Shown: in pieces, positions 18,801 to 28,332 of the stretch
Layout of the letters: every line of letters starts with the position of its first letter
How positions within the stretch are numbered: the stretch's first letter is position 1
NCBI GenBank assembly: GCA_002478145.1
Contig: DLMI01000234.1
Location: forward strand, 1-64,000
Source of the DNA: Acidobacteria bacterium UBA7540
Lineage (GTDB): Bacteria > Acidobacteriota > Terriglobia > UBA7540
DNA: 64,000 bases
Direction: 5' to 3'
Program-made: the position numbers and the translations under genes
Notes under the pieces: model-generated
Told to the model about the DNA's origin: nothing
Database searches by the model: none
What the model saw: the letters and a program-made list of their open reading frames with translations, nothing else

Positions 18801-20127
18801 CATGCAGCCCGTGCTCGCGAGCGGCAGTTGCACCATCAACGTCAGCTTCCAGCCCACCCTGTTCGGCCCCCAGACCGGCACGCTCACGGTGACCGATTAC
18901 GCAAACAATAGCCCGCAGACCGTGACGCTGAGCGGAACCGGGCTGGCGCCGGTGGTCAACCTCTCGCCCACAACTCTCACCTTCGGCGAGCAAGCCATTT
19001 CAACCACCAGCCAGCCTCAGACCGTTACGCTCAGCAACTCGGGGAATGGTGCCCTGACCCCCCTCACGATCACTGTGAGCGGTGACTTCGCTCAGACCAA
19101 CACTTGCGGCAGCAGCGTGGCCGCGACCGGTTCCTGCACCATCAACGTCACCTTTACGCCCAGGAACGCCGGCACGCGCAACGGCGCTCTAACAATCGCG
19201 GACAATGCGTCGAATAGCCCCCAAACCGTGACTTTGACCGGAACCGGGATGGGGCCCGCTGTGAGTTTGTCGTCCTCTTCACTCACCTTCTCAGCTCAAA
19301 TCGTGGGAAACAGCAGCAGCGCACAGACCGTCGCGCTGACCAACACGGGCAACGTCTCGCTGACCATTTCCAGCATCACGGCCAGCGGGGATTTCTCCCA
19401 GACCAACACCTGTGGGAGCAGCGTAAGCGCGGGCGCTAACTGCACCATCGCGGTGACTTTCAAGCCGACAGCGGCTGGGACGAGGACCGGCACGCTCAGC
19501 ATTTCTGACAGTGCTTCTGACAGTCCGCAAAGTGTCGCCCTCAGCGGGACGGGCCAGGACTTCAGTTTCGCCGCAGCCTCCGGTTCTCCCACCTCAGCGA
19601 CCGTCGCGCCCGGTTCATCCGCAAGCTACACTTTAAGTGTGGCCGGCGAAAGTGGATTCAATCAAAGTGTGAGCTTCACCTGTACAGGGGCTCCCTCAGA
19701 GGCCACCTGCACGGTTTCGCCGAGCGCGCTGACCCCGGGCAGTTCTGCGACGAATATCACGGTCAGCGTCACAACGACCGCACCTTCCCTCAGCGCGCCT
19801 CGCTCGCGTCCACTTCCCCCGGTCCCACCACTGTCGCCGGGCCTGAGAGGTCTGTTGATGCTCGCCTTGGCTCTTGCGGCGGTGACATGGGCCATCGCGC
19901 GCCGGAATCAACCCGGCGTGAGCCGATGGCGATCCACGATGGTCCTGCTTGCCTCGGGATTGTTGCTGGCTCTGGCGCTGGCAGGATGTGGTGGAGGGAG
20001 CAGTTCCAATGTGACGCATAACCCCGGAACACCCGCCGGAACCTACACCCTGACGGTGACGGGCACCGCGGGTTCGGGATCTTCTGCCTTGAGCCATAGT
20101 GTGACGCTCACGCTGACCGTGAGTTAG
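15817..20127 (+). CDS. Giant exported SBBP beta-propeller / choice-of-anchor-D repeat protein
   Basis: The protein has 1,436 residues from the ATG that lies 5 nt after GGAGGT. There is a signal anchor (about 22-45) and then an N-terminal domain with the signature [11 protein letters not shown]. From about residue 365 to 830 follow SBBP propeller repeats of the form [11 protein letters not shown]...[14 protein letters not shown]...FPTVNPIQ. About 840-1240 holds four immunoglobulin-like ASH/choice-of-anchor-D modules ([28 protein letters not shown]). The C-terminal 120 residues hold two hydrophobic stretches, the second ending [14 protein letters not shown] like a lipobox in the wrong place, as in other acidobacterial repeat proteins. 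Role unknown; probably cell-surface adhesion or binding. Residues about 108-173 and 323-337 are encoded by heptamer-type repeat DNA. Its stop overlaps the stop of the convergent pcm gene. Confidence 0.85.
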   Translation: MSPRVSATNQRQTATKRIVHCWGFVGLSFLAIVCFGLLQRMQAAENTFPDHQVFAASTNIQPKLVASYGKLPLSFEANQGQVRGPVKFLSRGRGYALFLSGDEAVLTLERASQNANRKSQMANVEETGEEIANRKLQTGNLKLATRHPALDTTAKAVHRTTDNGARTTASVLRMKLVGANAGAGVTGADELPGKVNYFIGNDPEKWRTDVSTYAQVRYRNVYPGIDLVYYGNQDGELEYDFVVAPGASPNSILLAIDAGERPGSKQKSAGAGRPQIDANGDLVLRSDRGNEVRFRKPVVYQPLSTVASPQSIVEGAVRQAGFANQKSEIQNPKLIGGHYVLSASNQVRFAVGPYDHTKPLIIDPTLVYSTYLGGTSGYDEGYSIAVDASGNAYVTGQTSATDFPLAGPLQSTNKSTGGTAFVSKLSADGSALVYSTYLGGSVSDQGNAIAVDAAGNAYVAGQTCSTDFPTVFPVQAALNGACGGFVSKLNAAGSALVYSTYLGGSGTAVGSGPYDSAAGIAVDSSGGAYVTGTTYSSEFPTVNPIQGTLLGTYSAFLTKLNASGSAFVYSTYVVFGSGAGVAVDSSGNAYLTGTSFNFSSSYPPGSTTIGIATTLFVCKVNEAGSAFVYFTYVGATIFDSANAIAVDSSGNAYVAGESGSTNFPTVNPVQPTNNCPYSGNAIIFKLNAAGSALIYSTYLGGTGHGKCNMLADTGGDGAAAIAVDSAGNAYLTGWTYSTDFPTVDPIQATNRSGCGMTSFVASLNAAGTALAYSTYLGGSGCDDWGRGIAVDSSQNAYVTGWTDSRDFPTVNPLQGTNDSPQNSASSYVAKISPPSAVTLAPSSLNFGSVPGNSTSPNQSVTLTPIAIGQLTLTSITASGDFALVTTATSCPYGGGALSSEVACTIDVTFTPTAASPRTGAVTITYTGLGSPQTIALSGTGSVAAVNVSPVSLSFGSQDVGTSSASLPVTVTNSSAVPLTVSSVATSSGFTQSNNCMQPVLASGSCTINVSFQPTLFGPQTGTLTVTDYANNSPQTVTLSGTGLAPVVNLSPTTLTFGEQAISTTSQPQTVTLSNSGNGALTPLTITVSGDFAQTNTCGSSVAATGSCTINVTFTPRNAGTRNGALTIADNASNSPQTVTLTGTGMGPAVSLSSSSLTFSAQIVGNSSSAQTVALTNTGNVSLTISSITASGDFSQTNTCGSSVSAGANCTIAVTFKPTAAGTRTGTLSISDSASDSPQSVALSGTGQDFSFAAASGSPTSATVAPGSSASYTLSVAGESGFNQSVSFTCTGAPSEATCTVSPSALTPGSSATNITVSVTTTAPSLSAPRSRPLPPVPPLSPGLRGLLMLALALAAVTWAIARRNQPGVSRWRSTMVLLASGLLLALALAGCGGGSSSNVTHNPGTPAGTYTLTVTGTAGSGSSALSHSVTLTLTVS
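16146..16325. repeat. Heptamer-type short tandem repeats inside the SBBP gene
   Basis: The stretch contains quasi-tandem 7-nt words such as GTCAAAA, GCAAATC, GCAAAAG, TCAAATG and GCAAATG, then GCAAACC, GGAAATT, GCAAACT, and later GACAACT, GACAACG. They resemble the STRR repeats known from cyanobacteria and intergenic repeats elsewhere in this window (25550, 29795, 36910, 40658). Here they stay in the reading frame and encode a low-complexity N/K/Q/T-rich insert. A second short block is at 16785-16822. Confidence 0.65.
16785..16822. repeat. Second heptamer-type repeat block inside the SBBP gene
   Basis: Words of the form AAATCTG, AAATCCA, AAATCCA and AAATTAA follow each other. They encode [12 protein letters not shown], which is unlike the surrounding domain. 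Same repeat class as 16146-16325. Confidence 0.5.
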
Positions 20128-20900
20128 TTGGGGTGCTTTTCTGCTTCGCCGGTCATGGGGACGAAGCGGACGGGGAGGAGAACCTCGCGCAGGATTCCCT
20201 GGCGGGTTCGGCGAAGGCGGACCAAATCCTGGTTCCACTGCCCCAGAGGAAGAACCATCCGCCCGCCCTCACGCAACTGGTCTACGAGTGGCTGGGGGAC
20301 GTGGCCGGGGGCGGCGGTGAGGATGATGGCGTCGAAGGGCGCCGCCTCCGGCCACCCCCGGTAGCCGTCGCCGGCGCGAACTTGCACGTTGGAGTAGCCC
20401 AGGCGTCGCAAGCGAGCTTCCGCTTGCTTGGCCAACGGCTCAACAATCTCAATGGAATAAACCTCCGCGACCAACTCCGCCAGGATCGCCGCCTGGTAAC
20501 CCGAGCCCGTACCGATTTCCAGCACGCGATCGCGCGGCTTGAGCTCCAGCGCTTCCGTCATATAAGCGACGACATAGGGCTGCGAGATGGTTTGCGCATG
20601 CCCAATCGCCAGCGGGTAATCGTTGTAGGCTTCGCCCTGTTCCTCCGGCGGCACAAACAGGTGGCGAGGGACCTTGCGCAAGGCGGCCAGAACGCGGGCG
20701 TCGCGAATGCCGCGAGCTTCAATCTGTTCGCGAACCATCTGTTCCCGCCCGGCCTTGTATTCATCCGAGGCTGATTGAGGCGGCTTGGAGAACGCTCCAC
20801 CGTTCACCTTGCGCCCAGAGGTCGACGGGGAAAGGAGCTCAAGGATGAGCGCCAGGAGAATCACGGTAAGGGCTGATCCATTGCCGAAGCGTTGCCGCAT
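20124..20900 (-). CDS. pcm: Protein-L-isoaspartate O-methyltransferase, exported form
   Basis: The 258-residue enzyme transfers a methyl group from S-adenosylmethionine to isoaspartyl residues in damaged proteins. The PCMT signatures are [30 protein letters not shown] in outline (active-site Ser/Thr region), [16 protein letters not shown] (SAM motif I), [13 protein letters not shown] and [13 protein letters not shown]. The N-terminus has a hydrophobic stretch (about 9-27) that cytosolic Pcm lacks, so this copy is predicted to be exported or membrane-anchored. The ATG follows GAGG by 5 nt. It lies 23 bp after yceH in the same direction. Its last 4 bp overlap the end of the convergent SBBP gene. 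Confidence 0.9.
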   Translation of the reverse strand: MRQRFGNGSALTVILLALILELLSPSTSGRKVNGGAFSKPPQSASDEYKAGREQMVREQIEARGIRDARVLAALRKVPRHLFVPPEEQGEAYNDYPLAIGHAQTISQPYVVAYMTEALELKPRDRVLEIGTGSGYQAAILAELVAEVYSIEIVEPLAKQAEARLRRLGYSNVQVRAGDGYRGWPEAAPFDAIILTAAPGHVPQPLVDQLREGGRMVLPLGQWNQDLVRLRRTRQGILREVLLPVRFVPMTGEAEKHPN

Positions 20901-20923
20901 TGTTGCCTCAGAGAGACAAATGC

Positions 20924-21574
20924 TCAGAATTGTTTCCGGAAGTCTTCCAGTTGTTGCCGGAGATCAGCGATTTCTGTTCGTAGGCTCTGGACTTCAGTTT
21001 CCAGGCGCGTGATCCGCTGCTCATCTTGATCGCCTGTTGCAGCAACTGCGTGTGCCTCTGCCGGCGCAATCCACCCTTCCACATCTCCGGCCAGCAAGTG
21101 CGCGTAACGCGACTCCTTCGTGCCCGGCTGGCGCGCCAACTTTTTCACCAGGGGAGGTTCTCTTTCCATCAGATGACGAAGCGCGGACTCCACCACTTCG
21201 AGGTCGTCGAATTGGTACATCCTTTCTGCGCGTCCGCGTAATTCGCCCGGAGTCTGCGGACCGCGCAGCAGGAGCACACAGAGTACGGCCATTTCTCTTC
21301 GATCGAAATTGAAGACTTCCTGCAGCCGGTGTGCATATTTCGGAACACGGCTGTCCGCGCTGGTCACTTGGCCCGCCAGGCTTTTTTCATTCAGGCTGTC
21401 CAGCGCCTGCGTCACCACACGCTCGTCCAGCGCCATAACCGGGTCACGGTTGGACTTCTGGTTGCAGGCGTTGATGAGGGCGTTCAATGAGAGCGGATAG
21501 TAATCCGGCGTGGTGATTTCCTTTTCCGCGAGCGAGCCGAGGACGCGCACTTCAATTTCATGGAGCTTGGTCAT
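20924..21574 (-). CDS. yceH: YceH-family (DUF480) winged-helix protein
   Basis: The protein has 216 residues. The opening [26 protein letters not shown], of which the core is [14 protein letters not shown], and [10 protein letters not shown] are diagnostic for YceH/DUF480, a two-winged-helix family of uncertain function. [24 protein letters not shown] is the second winged-helix start. The last 40 residues are a heptad coiled coil ([20 protein letters not shown]), an addition to the usual domain that suggests oligomerisation. Its ATG overlaps the stop of the CPBP gene as ATGA, so translation is probably coupled. Confidence 0.9.
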   Translation of the reverse strand: MTKLHEIEVRVLGSLAEKEITTPDYYPLSLNALINACNQKSNRDPVMALDERVVTQALDSLNEKSLAGQVTSADSRVPKYAHRLQEVFNFDRREMAVLCVLLLRGPQTPGELRGRAERMYQFDDLEVVESALRHLMEREPPLVKKLARQPGTKESRYAHLLAGDVEGWIAPAEAHAVAATGDQDEQRITRLETEVQSLRTEIADLRQQLEDFRKQF

Positions 21575-24500
21575 GGCTCGCTCCGAGCCTCACTTCCCCC
21601 CCCTACAAGAAGCAACCACATCAGGAAGAGGAACACCAGGACGGCAAGCAGCAATCCGTTCGACCGGTAGAAAGCAGTTTGTTGTGAGAGCAATGAAACC
21701 AAAGGCTCCGCCACCAGCAGGCAGAAAGCGGCGCCCAAATAGGCCAGCAGGTTATTGCGGAAGAACCCGAAAACAATCGCCGCCCCAACCGCGAGCGGAA
21801 CAAAGCCCATCACCCAGCCGGCAAAGAACTCGCGAACCGAATGCGCACCCGCCGGCCCCAGTCCAACCAGCCCCAGCAGTATTCCAGCCCACAGCCACCA
21901 AGCCCGCTTGGTCCATCCCAGGCGAATGACATAGATTGCCAGTCCCAACCCAGATAAGTAGACGATGCTCCATCCAAGTGCCCGCAGGAAAAAGCCGGCG
22001 CCGGGAGAAGCAGCATTGAACATTGCCGAAAAAACTTCGGTGTCCACGGGGGCAAAGGCGTGAAAACGGCTGACGAAGAGCTCGCCCAGCTTGTCCAGGC
22101 CAGGCCTGGCAGCCAGGGCCAACACAATGCACACTACCGCATCTCGCCGCCACAGGCGCCGGGCACTGCCTCGCAAGAGATTCCAAGCCTCCGGATAAAG
22201 GCTTGCGGCGAGGCCCACCAGTAACCAGCAAAGCAAGCCGGCCAGCAACGGAACGACGACCAGGCCGACCGCCATGTACAGCCGCCATGTTGAGAGAGGG
22301 ATGGAAGTCACATACTGGCGCTCCAAAGTTGACCATTGGTTGAGTTCGGTAAGAACCATCAACGCCAGGATCAGAGCGCCCACCTTCGCTGCGGGACGCC
22401 AAGGCATCTGGCCGGACCTGATCTTCATGACCAACAAGACCACCCCAGCTCCGACCAAGGCCAAACCCACCAGAATGCCCGCAAAAGACAGCACCGAATT
22501 AACCAAACTCGAGGAACGGCGCGCTCGTTCCCACGCTTCCGGAAGTTTGAAGGAGCGCGCAAAACTCACCACCTGGTCGCCGGCCACATCAACCTCCAGG
22601 CGATAATGCGCATCTGCCACATTGCGGGGATCGCCGGCTTTCGCCTGCCACACCAGCGTATAATCTTCGCGAGCCTTCCGTTTCTCCGCTTCCGAGCTCT
22701 GGAGATCGAAATCCGAAAGACGGTAGCCTTGCTCCTCAACATACTTTGCTGCCAGGGTCTGGGCCTGCTCAGGCGAGAGCGAAGCCCCGGGCGCGTTGTC
22801 GTCCAACAACATTCGATAGCCGAACACTTGGCCGCTGCTCGGATCCAAGAAGACGAGGTGCTCATCCTTTTCCAGCGGCCGGAAGTAACGCACCTCAAAG
22901 ACCGCAAGGCGGGTCGCCAGCCGGTAAGTCTGGTCAGACTCTTTAACGGATTTGTGCTCGAGCAAATAGCGGACTGCCAAGGGGTCGACGTTGTCGCGCC
23001 CCCACGCCACCTGGTGGTAACGTCTCGGGTCCACCTGCTGCTGCCTGAGGTAGGCATCAGCCGCGCGCACGGCTTGGGCGCGGGTGATCTGCAACGAGAG
23101 GCCCTCCCCAAAACGATAAACAGGAATCACGGCCAGCAAAATGAAGAGGAGGGTGAGGACTACGGCCAGAATCAGTCGCCTTTGGGACAAGGGTTGATAG
23201 ACAAGAGGGGCCTCCGGTTCCGTGACCTCTTTGCGAACCGGCCTGGAAATGCCCTCGCGCGCGTTGGTAAGCGACTCGTCTTCGCTGAAAGTCCCGGCAC
23301 GCCAATAGGCAACCAACGCGACCAGCAGCGGGATCAGCATGATGCCCGCGGAGACGCCGCCCGACACCATCAGGTAATGATTGGGAGAACGAATGAGAAG
23401 GAAGGCCGTGTAAAGCGCATCCACCGAATAGTGCCAGATCAAGGTGGCCAGAATGCCGAAACGCAGCATGATCAGGCCCGTCACGATCCCGCCCAGCCCC
23501 ACCTCAAGGCCACGAATAAAGAATGGCTGGTTCGGGTATGCCGAGTGGAGGAATCCCCAGATGAAAGCAGAGAGCACCACCGCGACAGGCCCGGAGCGCA
23601 GCAACTTCCTCAGGAATGGGATGGCGAAAGCCCGGAACTGCAGTTCTTCGGAAACGGCTGGGAAGAAGCCAATGAAAAGCACTGTAACCCAGGGGAATCG
23701 TGTATTCAGCAGGTCGGTAAAGGGAACGTCAGCGGGCGCCCACGCCCCCAGTTTGTCGGCGGCAAGGTAGAAAACAGTCTGGTAAGCAAAGAAGAAGAAG
23801 GTGAGGGCGATCCCCACCACATTGGCGATAAAAAACGAGCGACTTCGGAGGCCCTGCCAACTGAAGTATCTTCGCAGCGAGATTTGGTTCGGATAACCCT
23901 CGCGGTACACCGGCTCCGCGGCAGCCACCAGCAAGAAAATAAATGCTCCAATGCCGAGCGCCGCAAGAAGGTTGTCCCACAGATAATTGGTGACAAAGCT
24001 CGAGTACGAGTCTGTGGTTCGGTAGCCGAATTCAGCCAAGGAAAAGGCATTGAGCTGGCCAAGCAAGTACAAGACGGCAGCTACCCCACCGAAAGCCAGA
24101 GACATCCAAACCGGTACGTCACGATCGCGCAGGCGCCGAATCAAAATCACCAGCATGGCGACGCTCAACAGAATCCAGAAAACCTCGTCCACGATTTGAG
24201 CGGCGTTGTTGCGCGAGCGGAGCTTTTCGTAGTCACGAGCCCACTGCTCCGGAACCTTGATGAACTCACGGTAACCCGCCACCTGGTCGCCATCCACCTC
24301 CACCTCGATGCGCAGGCTTCCATCACCGAGGTCCACGCTCTTCTGCTTCCACGTAAAGTCATGGTCGGTGCGCGCCGGGCGCTTCTCCGTCTGCGTCTCA
24401 ACGAACTCGAGGTCCGCCAGATTCCGCCTTATCACCTGATTGAGAAATGTCTCCGCGATAGTCCGGGCAGAAGCCTGATCCAGGGCCGCGCCCGGCGCCG

Positions 24501-24912
24501 CTTCGGGGATATCGTGGTCAAAGCCCACCACTTCGCCAGCGGGCGTCAGGTCCACGCGAAACTCTTCCTTCTGCTGCGGCTTGAACCAGCGATGGGACCA
24601 GTGCCAAAGATGAACAGGCCCGCGCGTCAGCCGGTTCATCCGTTCCAGGCCTTGAGTACGCTCCAGATAAACCTTCGCCTGATCGTCGTAATCGAACGCT
24701 GCCGAATGACGGTAGCCGTCCAGCTTGAAACCCCGCTCGGCAAGGAACTTCTGCGCCAGCGGAGCCGAGTCGTCCCGGTTCACGCGGAACTGAATCGCCG
24801 CCTCCGGAAATGCATGAGAGAAGTACTTGACACCAATGGCGAGCGAAAAAGCAGCAATGAGGACGCCAACAACAATGGTCTTGCTATCGGATGATGTCAG
24901 TTTGATGGGCAT
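21571..24912 (-). CDS. Large CPBP-family intramembrane metalloprotease with PepSY-like extracytoplasmic domains
   Basis: The protein has 1,113 residues, several times the usual 200-300 of CPBP (Rce1/abortive-infection) proteases. It has an N-terminal anchor and a soluble domain (about 40-230) with PepSY-like halves. A multi-span membrane region carries the CPBP motifs: AVSEELQFR (Glu-Glu-x3-Arg, about 418-424), GFLHSAYP and WHYSVDA. A second soluble domain (about 610-770) repeats the pattern of the first, and at least eight more membrane segments follow. The architecture suggests a membrane protease gated by its own paired extracytoplasmic domains. Its substrate is unknown. It heads a three-gene run with yceH and pcm. 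Confidence 0.8.
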   Translation of the reverse strand: MPIKLTSSDSKTIVVGVLIAAFSLAIGVKYFSHAFPEAAIQFRVNRDDSAPLAQKFLAERGFKLDGYRHSAAFDYDDQAKVYLERTQGLERMNRLTRGPVHLWHWSHRWFKPQQKEEFRVDLTPAGEVVGFDHDIPEAAPGAALDQASARTIAETFLNQVIRRNLADLEFVETQTEKRPARTDHDFTWKQKSVDLGDGSLRIEVEVDGDQVAGYREFIKVPEQWARDYEKLRSRNNAAQIVDEVFWILLSVAMLVILIRRLRDRDVPVWMSLAFGGVAAVLYLLGQLNAFSLAEFGYRTTDSYSSFVTNYLWDNLLAALGIGAFIFLLVAAAEPVYREGYPNQISLRRYFSWQGLRSRSFFIANVVGIALTFFFFAYQTVFYLAADKLGAWAPADVPFTDLLNTRFPWVTVLFIGFFPAVSEELQFRAFAIPFLRKLLRSGPVAVVLSAFIWGFLHSAYPNQPFFIRGLEVGLGGIVTGLIMLRFGILATLIWHYSVDALYTAFLLIRSPNHYLMVSGGVSAGIMLIPLLVALVAYWRAGTFSEDESLTNAREGISRPVRKEVTEPEAPLVYQPLSQRRLILAVVLTLLFILLAVIPVYRFGEGLSLQITRAQAVRAADAYLRQQQVDPRRYHQVAWGRDNVDPLAVRYLLEHKSVKESDQTYRLATRLAVFEVRYFRPLEKDEHLVFLDPSSGQVFGYRMLLDDNAPGASLSPEQAQTLAAKYVEEQGYRLSDFDLQSSEAEKRKAREDYTLVWQAKAGDPRNVADAHYRLEVDVAGDQVVSFARSFKLPEAWERARRSSSLVNSVLSFAGILVGLALVGAGVVLLVMKIRSGQMPWRPAAKVGALILALMVLTELNQWSTLERQYVTSIPLSTWRLYMAVGLVVVPLLAGLLCWLLVGLAASLYPEAWNLLRGSARRLWRRDAVVCIVLALAARPGLDKLGELFVSRFHAFAPVDTEVFSAMFNAASPGAGFFLRALGWSIVYLSGLGLAIYVIRLGWTKRAWWLWAGILLGLVGLGPAGAHSVREFFAGWVMGFVPLAVGAAIVFGFFRNNLLAYLGAAFCLLVAEPLVSLLSQQTAFYRSNGLLLAVLVFLFLMWLLLVGGGSEARSEP

Positions 24913-25076
24913 GGGCTCCTCGGATCAGCCGATCCTGGAAGTTCGACGGTTAGGTAGGCTTTCTTCTGCCTCCTTACCCTCAGCAGATTTGGGCATTCAA
25001 CTTCACTCGGCCCCGAAAGTCAATCTCAAAAAGTTCTGCTTTGGGGTTCCAACTTTCGACTTCCGGATTCCAGCAC

Positions 25077-25541
25077 TCAGACGCCAGCAGCTTCTTTCCC
25101 TTTCAACCACTTCAGCATGACCCAGGCAGACGTACCGTCCGAATAATAGTTCGCGACGCTGTCCACTTTCCTGTAACCTCGCGCCTCATAAAAGGCTTGC
25201 GCGGCGGTGTTGTTCTCTGCGGTTTCGAGGTAAACAAACAGCAGTTTCTGCTCCCGCGCCCAATGCTCCGCGGCGTCCATCAGCAAGCTTCCGAACCCTC
25301 GCCGGCGCCAGCGGTCCACCACGTCGATGGTCACAATGTGCGTCACTTTCTGCGCTTGGCGCTCGGCAATGAGGAAGCCGGCGATTTCCCCGCACTCTTC
25401 TGCGACCCATGTCCTGCTTCCCCGCTGGCTTATGAACCTGCTCAACTCTTCACGCGGATAAGAAATACGCGGTGCAAAGCAGGCCTGATCGATCTTGTAG
25501 AGTGTTTCGAGATCGTCGGAACGGAAAGCGCGCAAGTGCAT
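25077..25541 (-). CDS. RimI-like GNAT N-acetyltransferase
   Basis: The 154-residue protein is a single GNAT domain: LRAFRSDDLETLYKIDQACF, AGFLIAERQAQ, the acetyl-CoA binding loop DRWRRRGFGSLLMDAA (R/Q-x2-G-x-G/S), and LETAENNTAAQAFYEARGY. This pattern matches ribosomal-protein-S18-alanine acetyltransferases, so N-terminal acetylation of a protein is the likely reaction. Closely related enzymes act on small molecules, so the symbol is withheld. No clear ribosome site precedes the ATG; a heptamer repeat array begins about 10 bp upstream. Confidence 0.8.
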   Translation of the reverse strand: MHLRAFRSDDLETLYKIDQACFAPRISYPREELSRFISQRGSRTWVAEECGEIAGFLIAERQAQKVTHIVTIDVVDRWRRRGFGSLLMDAAEHWAREQKLLFVYLETAENNTAAQAFYEARGYRKVDSVANYYSDGTSAWVMLKWLKGKEAAGV

Positions 25542-25549
25542 AAGAAAAC

Positions 25550-25634
25550 AGGATTCGGGATTCAGGATTCAGGATTCAGTTGTCAGTTGTCAGTTCAAAG
25601 ACCGGGGCTTGGTGCTGGGGGCTAGGGGCTAGAC
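25550..25634. repeat. Heptamer tandem repeat array (STRR-like)
   Basis: GATTCAG words repeat three to four times, then GTTGTCA twice and GGGGCTA/GGGGGCT words. The array lies immediately upstream of the RimI-like gene on its 5' side. Same repeat class as those at 29795, 36910 and 40658. Confidence 0.7.
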
Positions 25635-25915
25635 ATTGGACAACCCCTTGCGGGGTCGGGCGATCCCGCCCTGCGGGACGAAACCCACCGTGGGCTTGCG
25701 TCCCGCGAGGCGGGGCCCACCGCTTCGCGGTGAGAAGCGCCGGGACTCCCTTGGCTCGGGACAGGCTCCGCCTCGCCTTTCCGCCTCGGCCACTGAAATC
25801 CCTGCCATTCAAGAATTCAATTCGAGCCTCAAGAAGGTCCTGAGTGAGCGTAAGGTTCTTCCCTGAGCAATGCCGCCCTCTCCCCATGCGACAAGCCGTG
25901 CCCTGATCCTCGCGC
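25635..25915. repeat. Intergenic stretch with clustered small palindromes
   Basis: No gene is supported here. The stretch holds several short hairpins in a row, including CCCCTTGCGGGG, CCCGCCCTGCGGG, CCCACCGTGGG and CCGCTTCGCGG, followed by a G+C-rich tract near 25770. The apparent readings on both strands have no family features. It looks like a folded interspersed repeat. Confidence 0.5.
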
Positions 25916-26416
25916 TCACTTCGTTGCAGCTTCGCTGAGACTCTCCCCTAAGTGTTCCGCCACCACCTGCGCGGTTTCGTTGACAGCCTGTTCAAGGGAA
26001 GGAGGATTGTAAGGCCGGTAGACGCTATCCTGCCAAACTGACCCGCCACCTCGATCGGCGATGAACACCTCGGAGTGAACCCGTTTCAGCCGGCGCGACT
26101 CCAAGCATGAGCCGGTCACTATGGCATCCGCCTCTTTAGGCGTGGATGCGATCTTGAAACGGCCCAATTTCCCAAGGCTCTGGACCAGCTTTTCACTCAG
26201 GGCGTTGTCCATCTTCTCGATGTAGATGCTGCGAATTCGCATGAGCTTTCGGTAGTCGTTCACGGTGGCTGTTCGAGGACCTTGCGTACCAGGCGCAGGC
26301 GAGGGGCCGAGGGTGGGCTGTGGCTCCTTTTCTCCTCCTGACTTTTGGGCCTCCTGCGCCTCCAGCACCGGAAGCAATAGAAATGCTATCACCAACAACC
26401 AGCCGCTTCGCTTCAT
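25916..26416 (-). CDS. Exported protein of unknown function
   Basis: About 166 residues from an ATG 5 nt after GGAGGT; this start opens a clean signal peptide MKRSGWLLVIAFLLLPVLEAQ. A Pro/Gly/Gln-rich linker leads to a compact domain with IRSIYIEKMDNALSEKLVQSL, PKEADAIVTGSC and SVWQDSVYRP. The beta-strand pattern and the phrase EADAIVTGSC recall small periplasmic proteins that sum up or secrete stress factors, but I do not recognise the family. It probably acts in the periplasm. Confidence 0.7.
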   Translation of the reverse strand: MKRSGWLLVIAFLLLPVLEAQEAQKSGGEKEPQPTLGPSPAPGTQGPRTATVNDYRKLMRIRSIYIEKMDNALSEKLVQSLGKLGRFKIASTPKEADAIVTGSCLESRRLKRVHSEVFIADRGGGSVWQDSVYRPYNPPSLEQAVNETAQVVAEHLGESLSEAATK

Positions 26417-26601
26417 GGCGACCTCCCAAGACCCTTTCGACTTCACTGGAGAGGGAAGAGCCCAATGCAAGCTTGACGTTCGTGCTCGACAGTTCAGCCG
26501 CACTGCTGAGGCCCCATCGCTCCCCACTCGGCTGTCCGTACCCAATGCTCAACTCCATCGCCGGATGGAAGCAGGTCCGGCCGTGCGAGGCAGCGCCACG
26601 G

Positions 26602-26931
26602 CTAATGGACTTGCCTCGCCCTTTCTTTCATCAGTCGCTGGCGGTCCTTTAAATCCTGGCGATCGTTCCTTTGCCTCTCGAGAAGAGCCCGCTTATCGCG
26701 CTGCATCTGGTGCATCATTTGCGCCCGTGCCGCGTTGGAGAGATGCTCGCCCTTCCAGGAGTGTTTCTGGCCCTTCTGCTGGAGCTTGAGCGTCTTCCTC
26801 TCTTGTTTCTGTCGCACCTTGAGCATCTTTCTTTCCGACTGGACAGCGGACTGGTACTGCCCCGCTCTCGTGCGGGCCACGGCAAAGCTCAACACAAGTG
26901 TAACGATCACGCCAATAAGAAGTTTTCGCAT
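26602..26931 (-). CDS. Small exported basic, glutamine- and lysine-rich protein
   Basis: The 109 residues begin with a signal peptide (MRKLLIGVIVTLVLSFAVA). The mature part is almost entirely charged helix with repeated KxxRQKQERK and LLERQRNDRQDLKDRQR patterns and methionines in MMHQMQ. The composition suggests a Spy/CpxP-like periplasmic helical protein or an RNA- or polyanion-binding peptide, but no family motif is seen. The next gene in the same direction begins 185 bp downstream. Confidence 0.6.
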   Translation of the reverse strand: MRKLLIGVIVTLVLSFAVARTRAGQYQSAVQSERKMLKVRQKQERKTLKLQQKGQKHSWKGEHLSNAARAQMMHQMQRDKRALLERQRNDRQDLKDRQRLMKERARQVH

Positions 26932-27249
26932 CCCTCCTCCGCTTCCGACTCGCTATCACAGGTAAGTGTTCGACGCAAGCTTCCCCGGTCCCGACTTTTT
27001 CTCAGCTCGGTACCCTCTCCAGTCGAATCTTACCGGGAATGCAACCGGAGGACAACAGGCAAGATGACTGGACTAACCGCGAGTCTCACCCCGCCCTTAC
27101 CGTCACCCTCTCCCCCGGCGAGGGAGAAGGCAAGCGGGAGGCTTTCCGGCTCGCCCCGCCACGGCGGGCCACTCGTCAGTGGTCCCCCGCCGCTCCGCAG
27201 CCTGGCCACGCCAAGCCTCATCGCTGAAGTCAAACCTAGCGGAGTAATG
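26932..27249. repeat. Intergenic region with REP-like palindrome
   Basis: No gene is visible. At about 27081-27135 the sequence carries a CTCACCC...CACCCTCTCCC...GGCGAGGGAGAAGG element that resembles half of the inverted pair at 32312-32450. A second run of GC hairpins (about 27150-27215) follows. Confidence 0.5.
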
Positions 27250-28332
27250 CTAGGAAGATGCCCCACGAGTGGCGGCAGGGCGGAAGAACACGTAGAGCAT
27301 CCAGCCGACGGTGGCGAGGCCGGCCAGCAACAAGACAACGAAAATGGAGAAAACAACCCATTGGCCCTGCACCGGCAGCAAGCGTGGGTCAAAGTATGGG
27401 CGCAGAGAAGCGCTGCGCACGAAGTGTCGCAATACGGCCATCAGACTGACAGTGCCAAGAATCGCCACACTCGATGTCAACAGACTCTTGGGAGCTGTCA
27501 AGAGCGCCAGCAAGGCCAGAATAATCGCCAAGAGCAGAATGCCCACGGCGAGCTTCTCGCCCACCAGGGCCTGACGGATTTCCACTGGAAGGCTGAACAA
27601 AAACCAGAGTCCAACCAGGAATTGCACCAAGGTCCCGCCCATGAACCAAGTCACGCCGTAACGTCTTCCCCAATCCGCAAGCTCCGGCGATTCCGTTTGC
27701 CATCGGCGGGAGAGCAAAGCAACCCCCAAGCCGGCCGCGGCCACCGCAGCCACCATGAAGTGAGCGAAACGGGCAATGTTCAGAAGAGTGATGGGACCGA
27801 GAATTGTCCCGACTTTGCCGTTCACAAACAGGCTGTAGAAGTCCTGGGGATGCAGCATGGCCGTCATGTTTTGCGTAAAGATAAAGGCCACGTGAATAAA
27901 GAGGATGGCGGTCACCAGGATCACCCATGCCGCCTTTGACCCAAGCTCGTCGTGCTGCATTTGATACCAATAAACACCGTAGTAACCGAGCAGGACCAAG
28001 AACACGACCGCAAGCCAATACCACGCCATCAGGTCGGAGGAGGTGTAGAAGAGTTGCCCATAAACGAGCTGCAGGAAAAGCAGCGGAGCCACGCCCAGCG
28101 TGATGGTGAAGGCCGTCACGGAGGGCATGGCGCGGGAAACCCGGCGAGTGAATTCGTGGTGCTTGGAATCGCGCCGGCCAAGGAAGCTGGAAACGCTCAG
28201 GATGATAACCCCGCCCAACAGAAAGTTCATCGCCAGCAGGTGCAGGATAAATGTGAACACCAGCAGAAACTCGAGCAGCCAGGGCGGCGCCGGCAAGGGC
28301 ACTGGAACTGGCGCAGGGATGACAGGACTCAT
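27250..28332 (-). CDS. Multi-span membrane protein, second subunit of a cytochrome-bd-like complex
   Basis: The 360 residues contain about nine hydrophobic segments. An N-terminal segment LLVFTFILHLLAMNFLLGGVI has the His-x3-Asn-x-LLGG arrangement also seen in the partner subunit (HVFVSHFAVGGG), which suggests an ancient duplication and possible heme ligation. RVSRAMPSVTAFTITLGVAPLLF resembles a quinol-oxidase-like core. Its start overlaps the stop of the upstream gene as ATGA, so the two are translationally coupled and likely form one membrane complex. No CXXCH motif is present. Confidence 0.65.
   Translation of the reverse strand: MSPVIPAPVPVPLPAPPWLLEFLLVFTFILHLLAMNFLLGGVIILSVSSFLGRRDSKHHEFTRRVSRAMPSVTAFTITLGVAPLLFLQLVYGQLFYTSSDLMAWYWLAVVFLVLLGYYGVYWYQMQHDELGSKAAWVILVTAILFIHVAFIFTQNMTAMLHPQDFYSLFVNGKVGTILGPITLLNIARFAHFMVAAVAAAGLGVALLSRRWQTESPELADWGRRYGVTWFMGGTLVQFLVGLWFLFSLPVEIRQALVGEKLAVGILLLAIILALLALLTAPKSLLTSSVAILGTVSLMAVLRHFVRSASLRPYFDPRLLPVQGQWVVFSIFVVLLLAGLATVGWMLYVFFRPAATRGASS

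Noticed and set aside
22336..24894. An 852-codon plus-strand open reading opposite the CPBP protease gene
   Set aside because: Composition is typical of antisense frames and no domain is recognisable; the minus strand encodes a coherent membrane protease.
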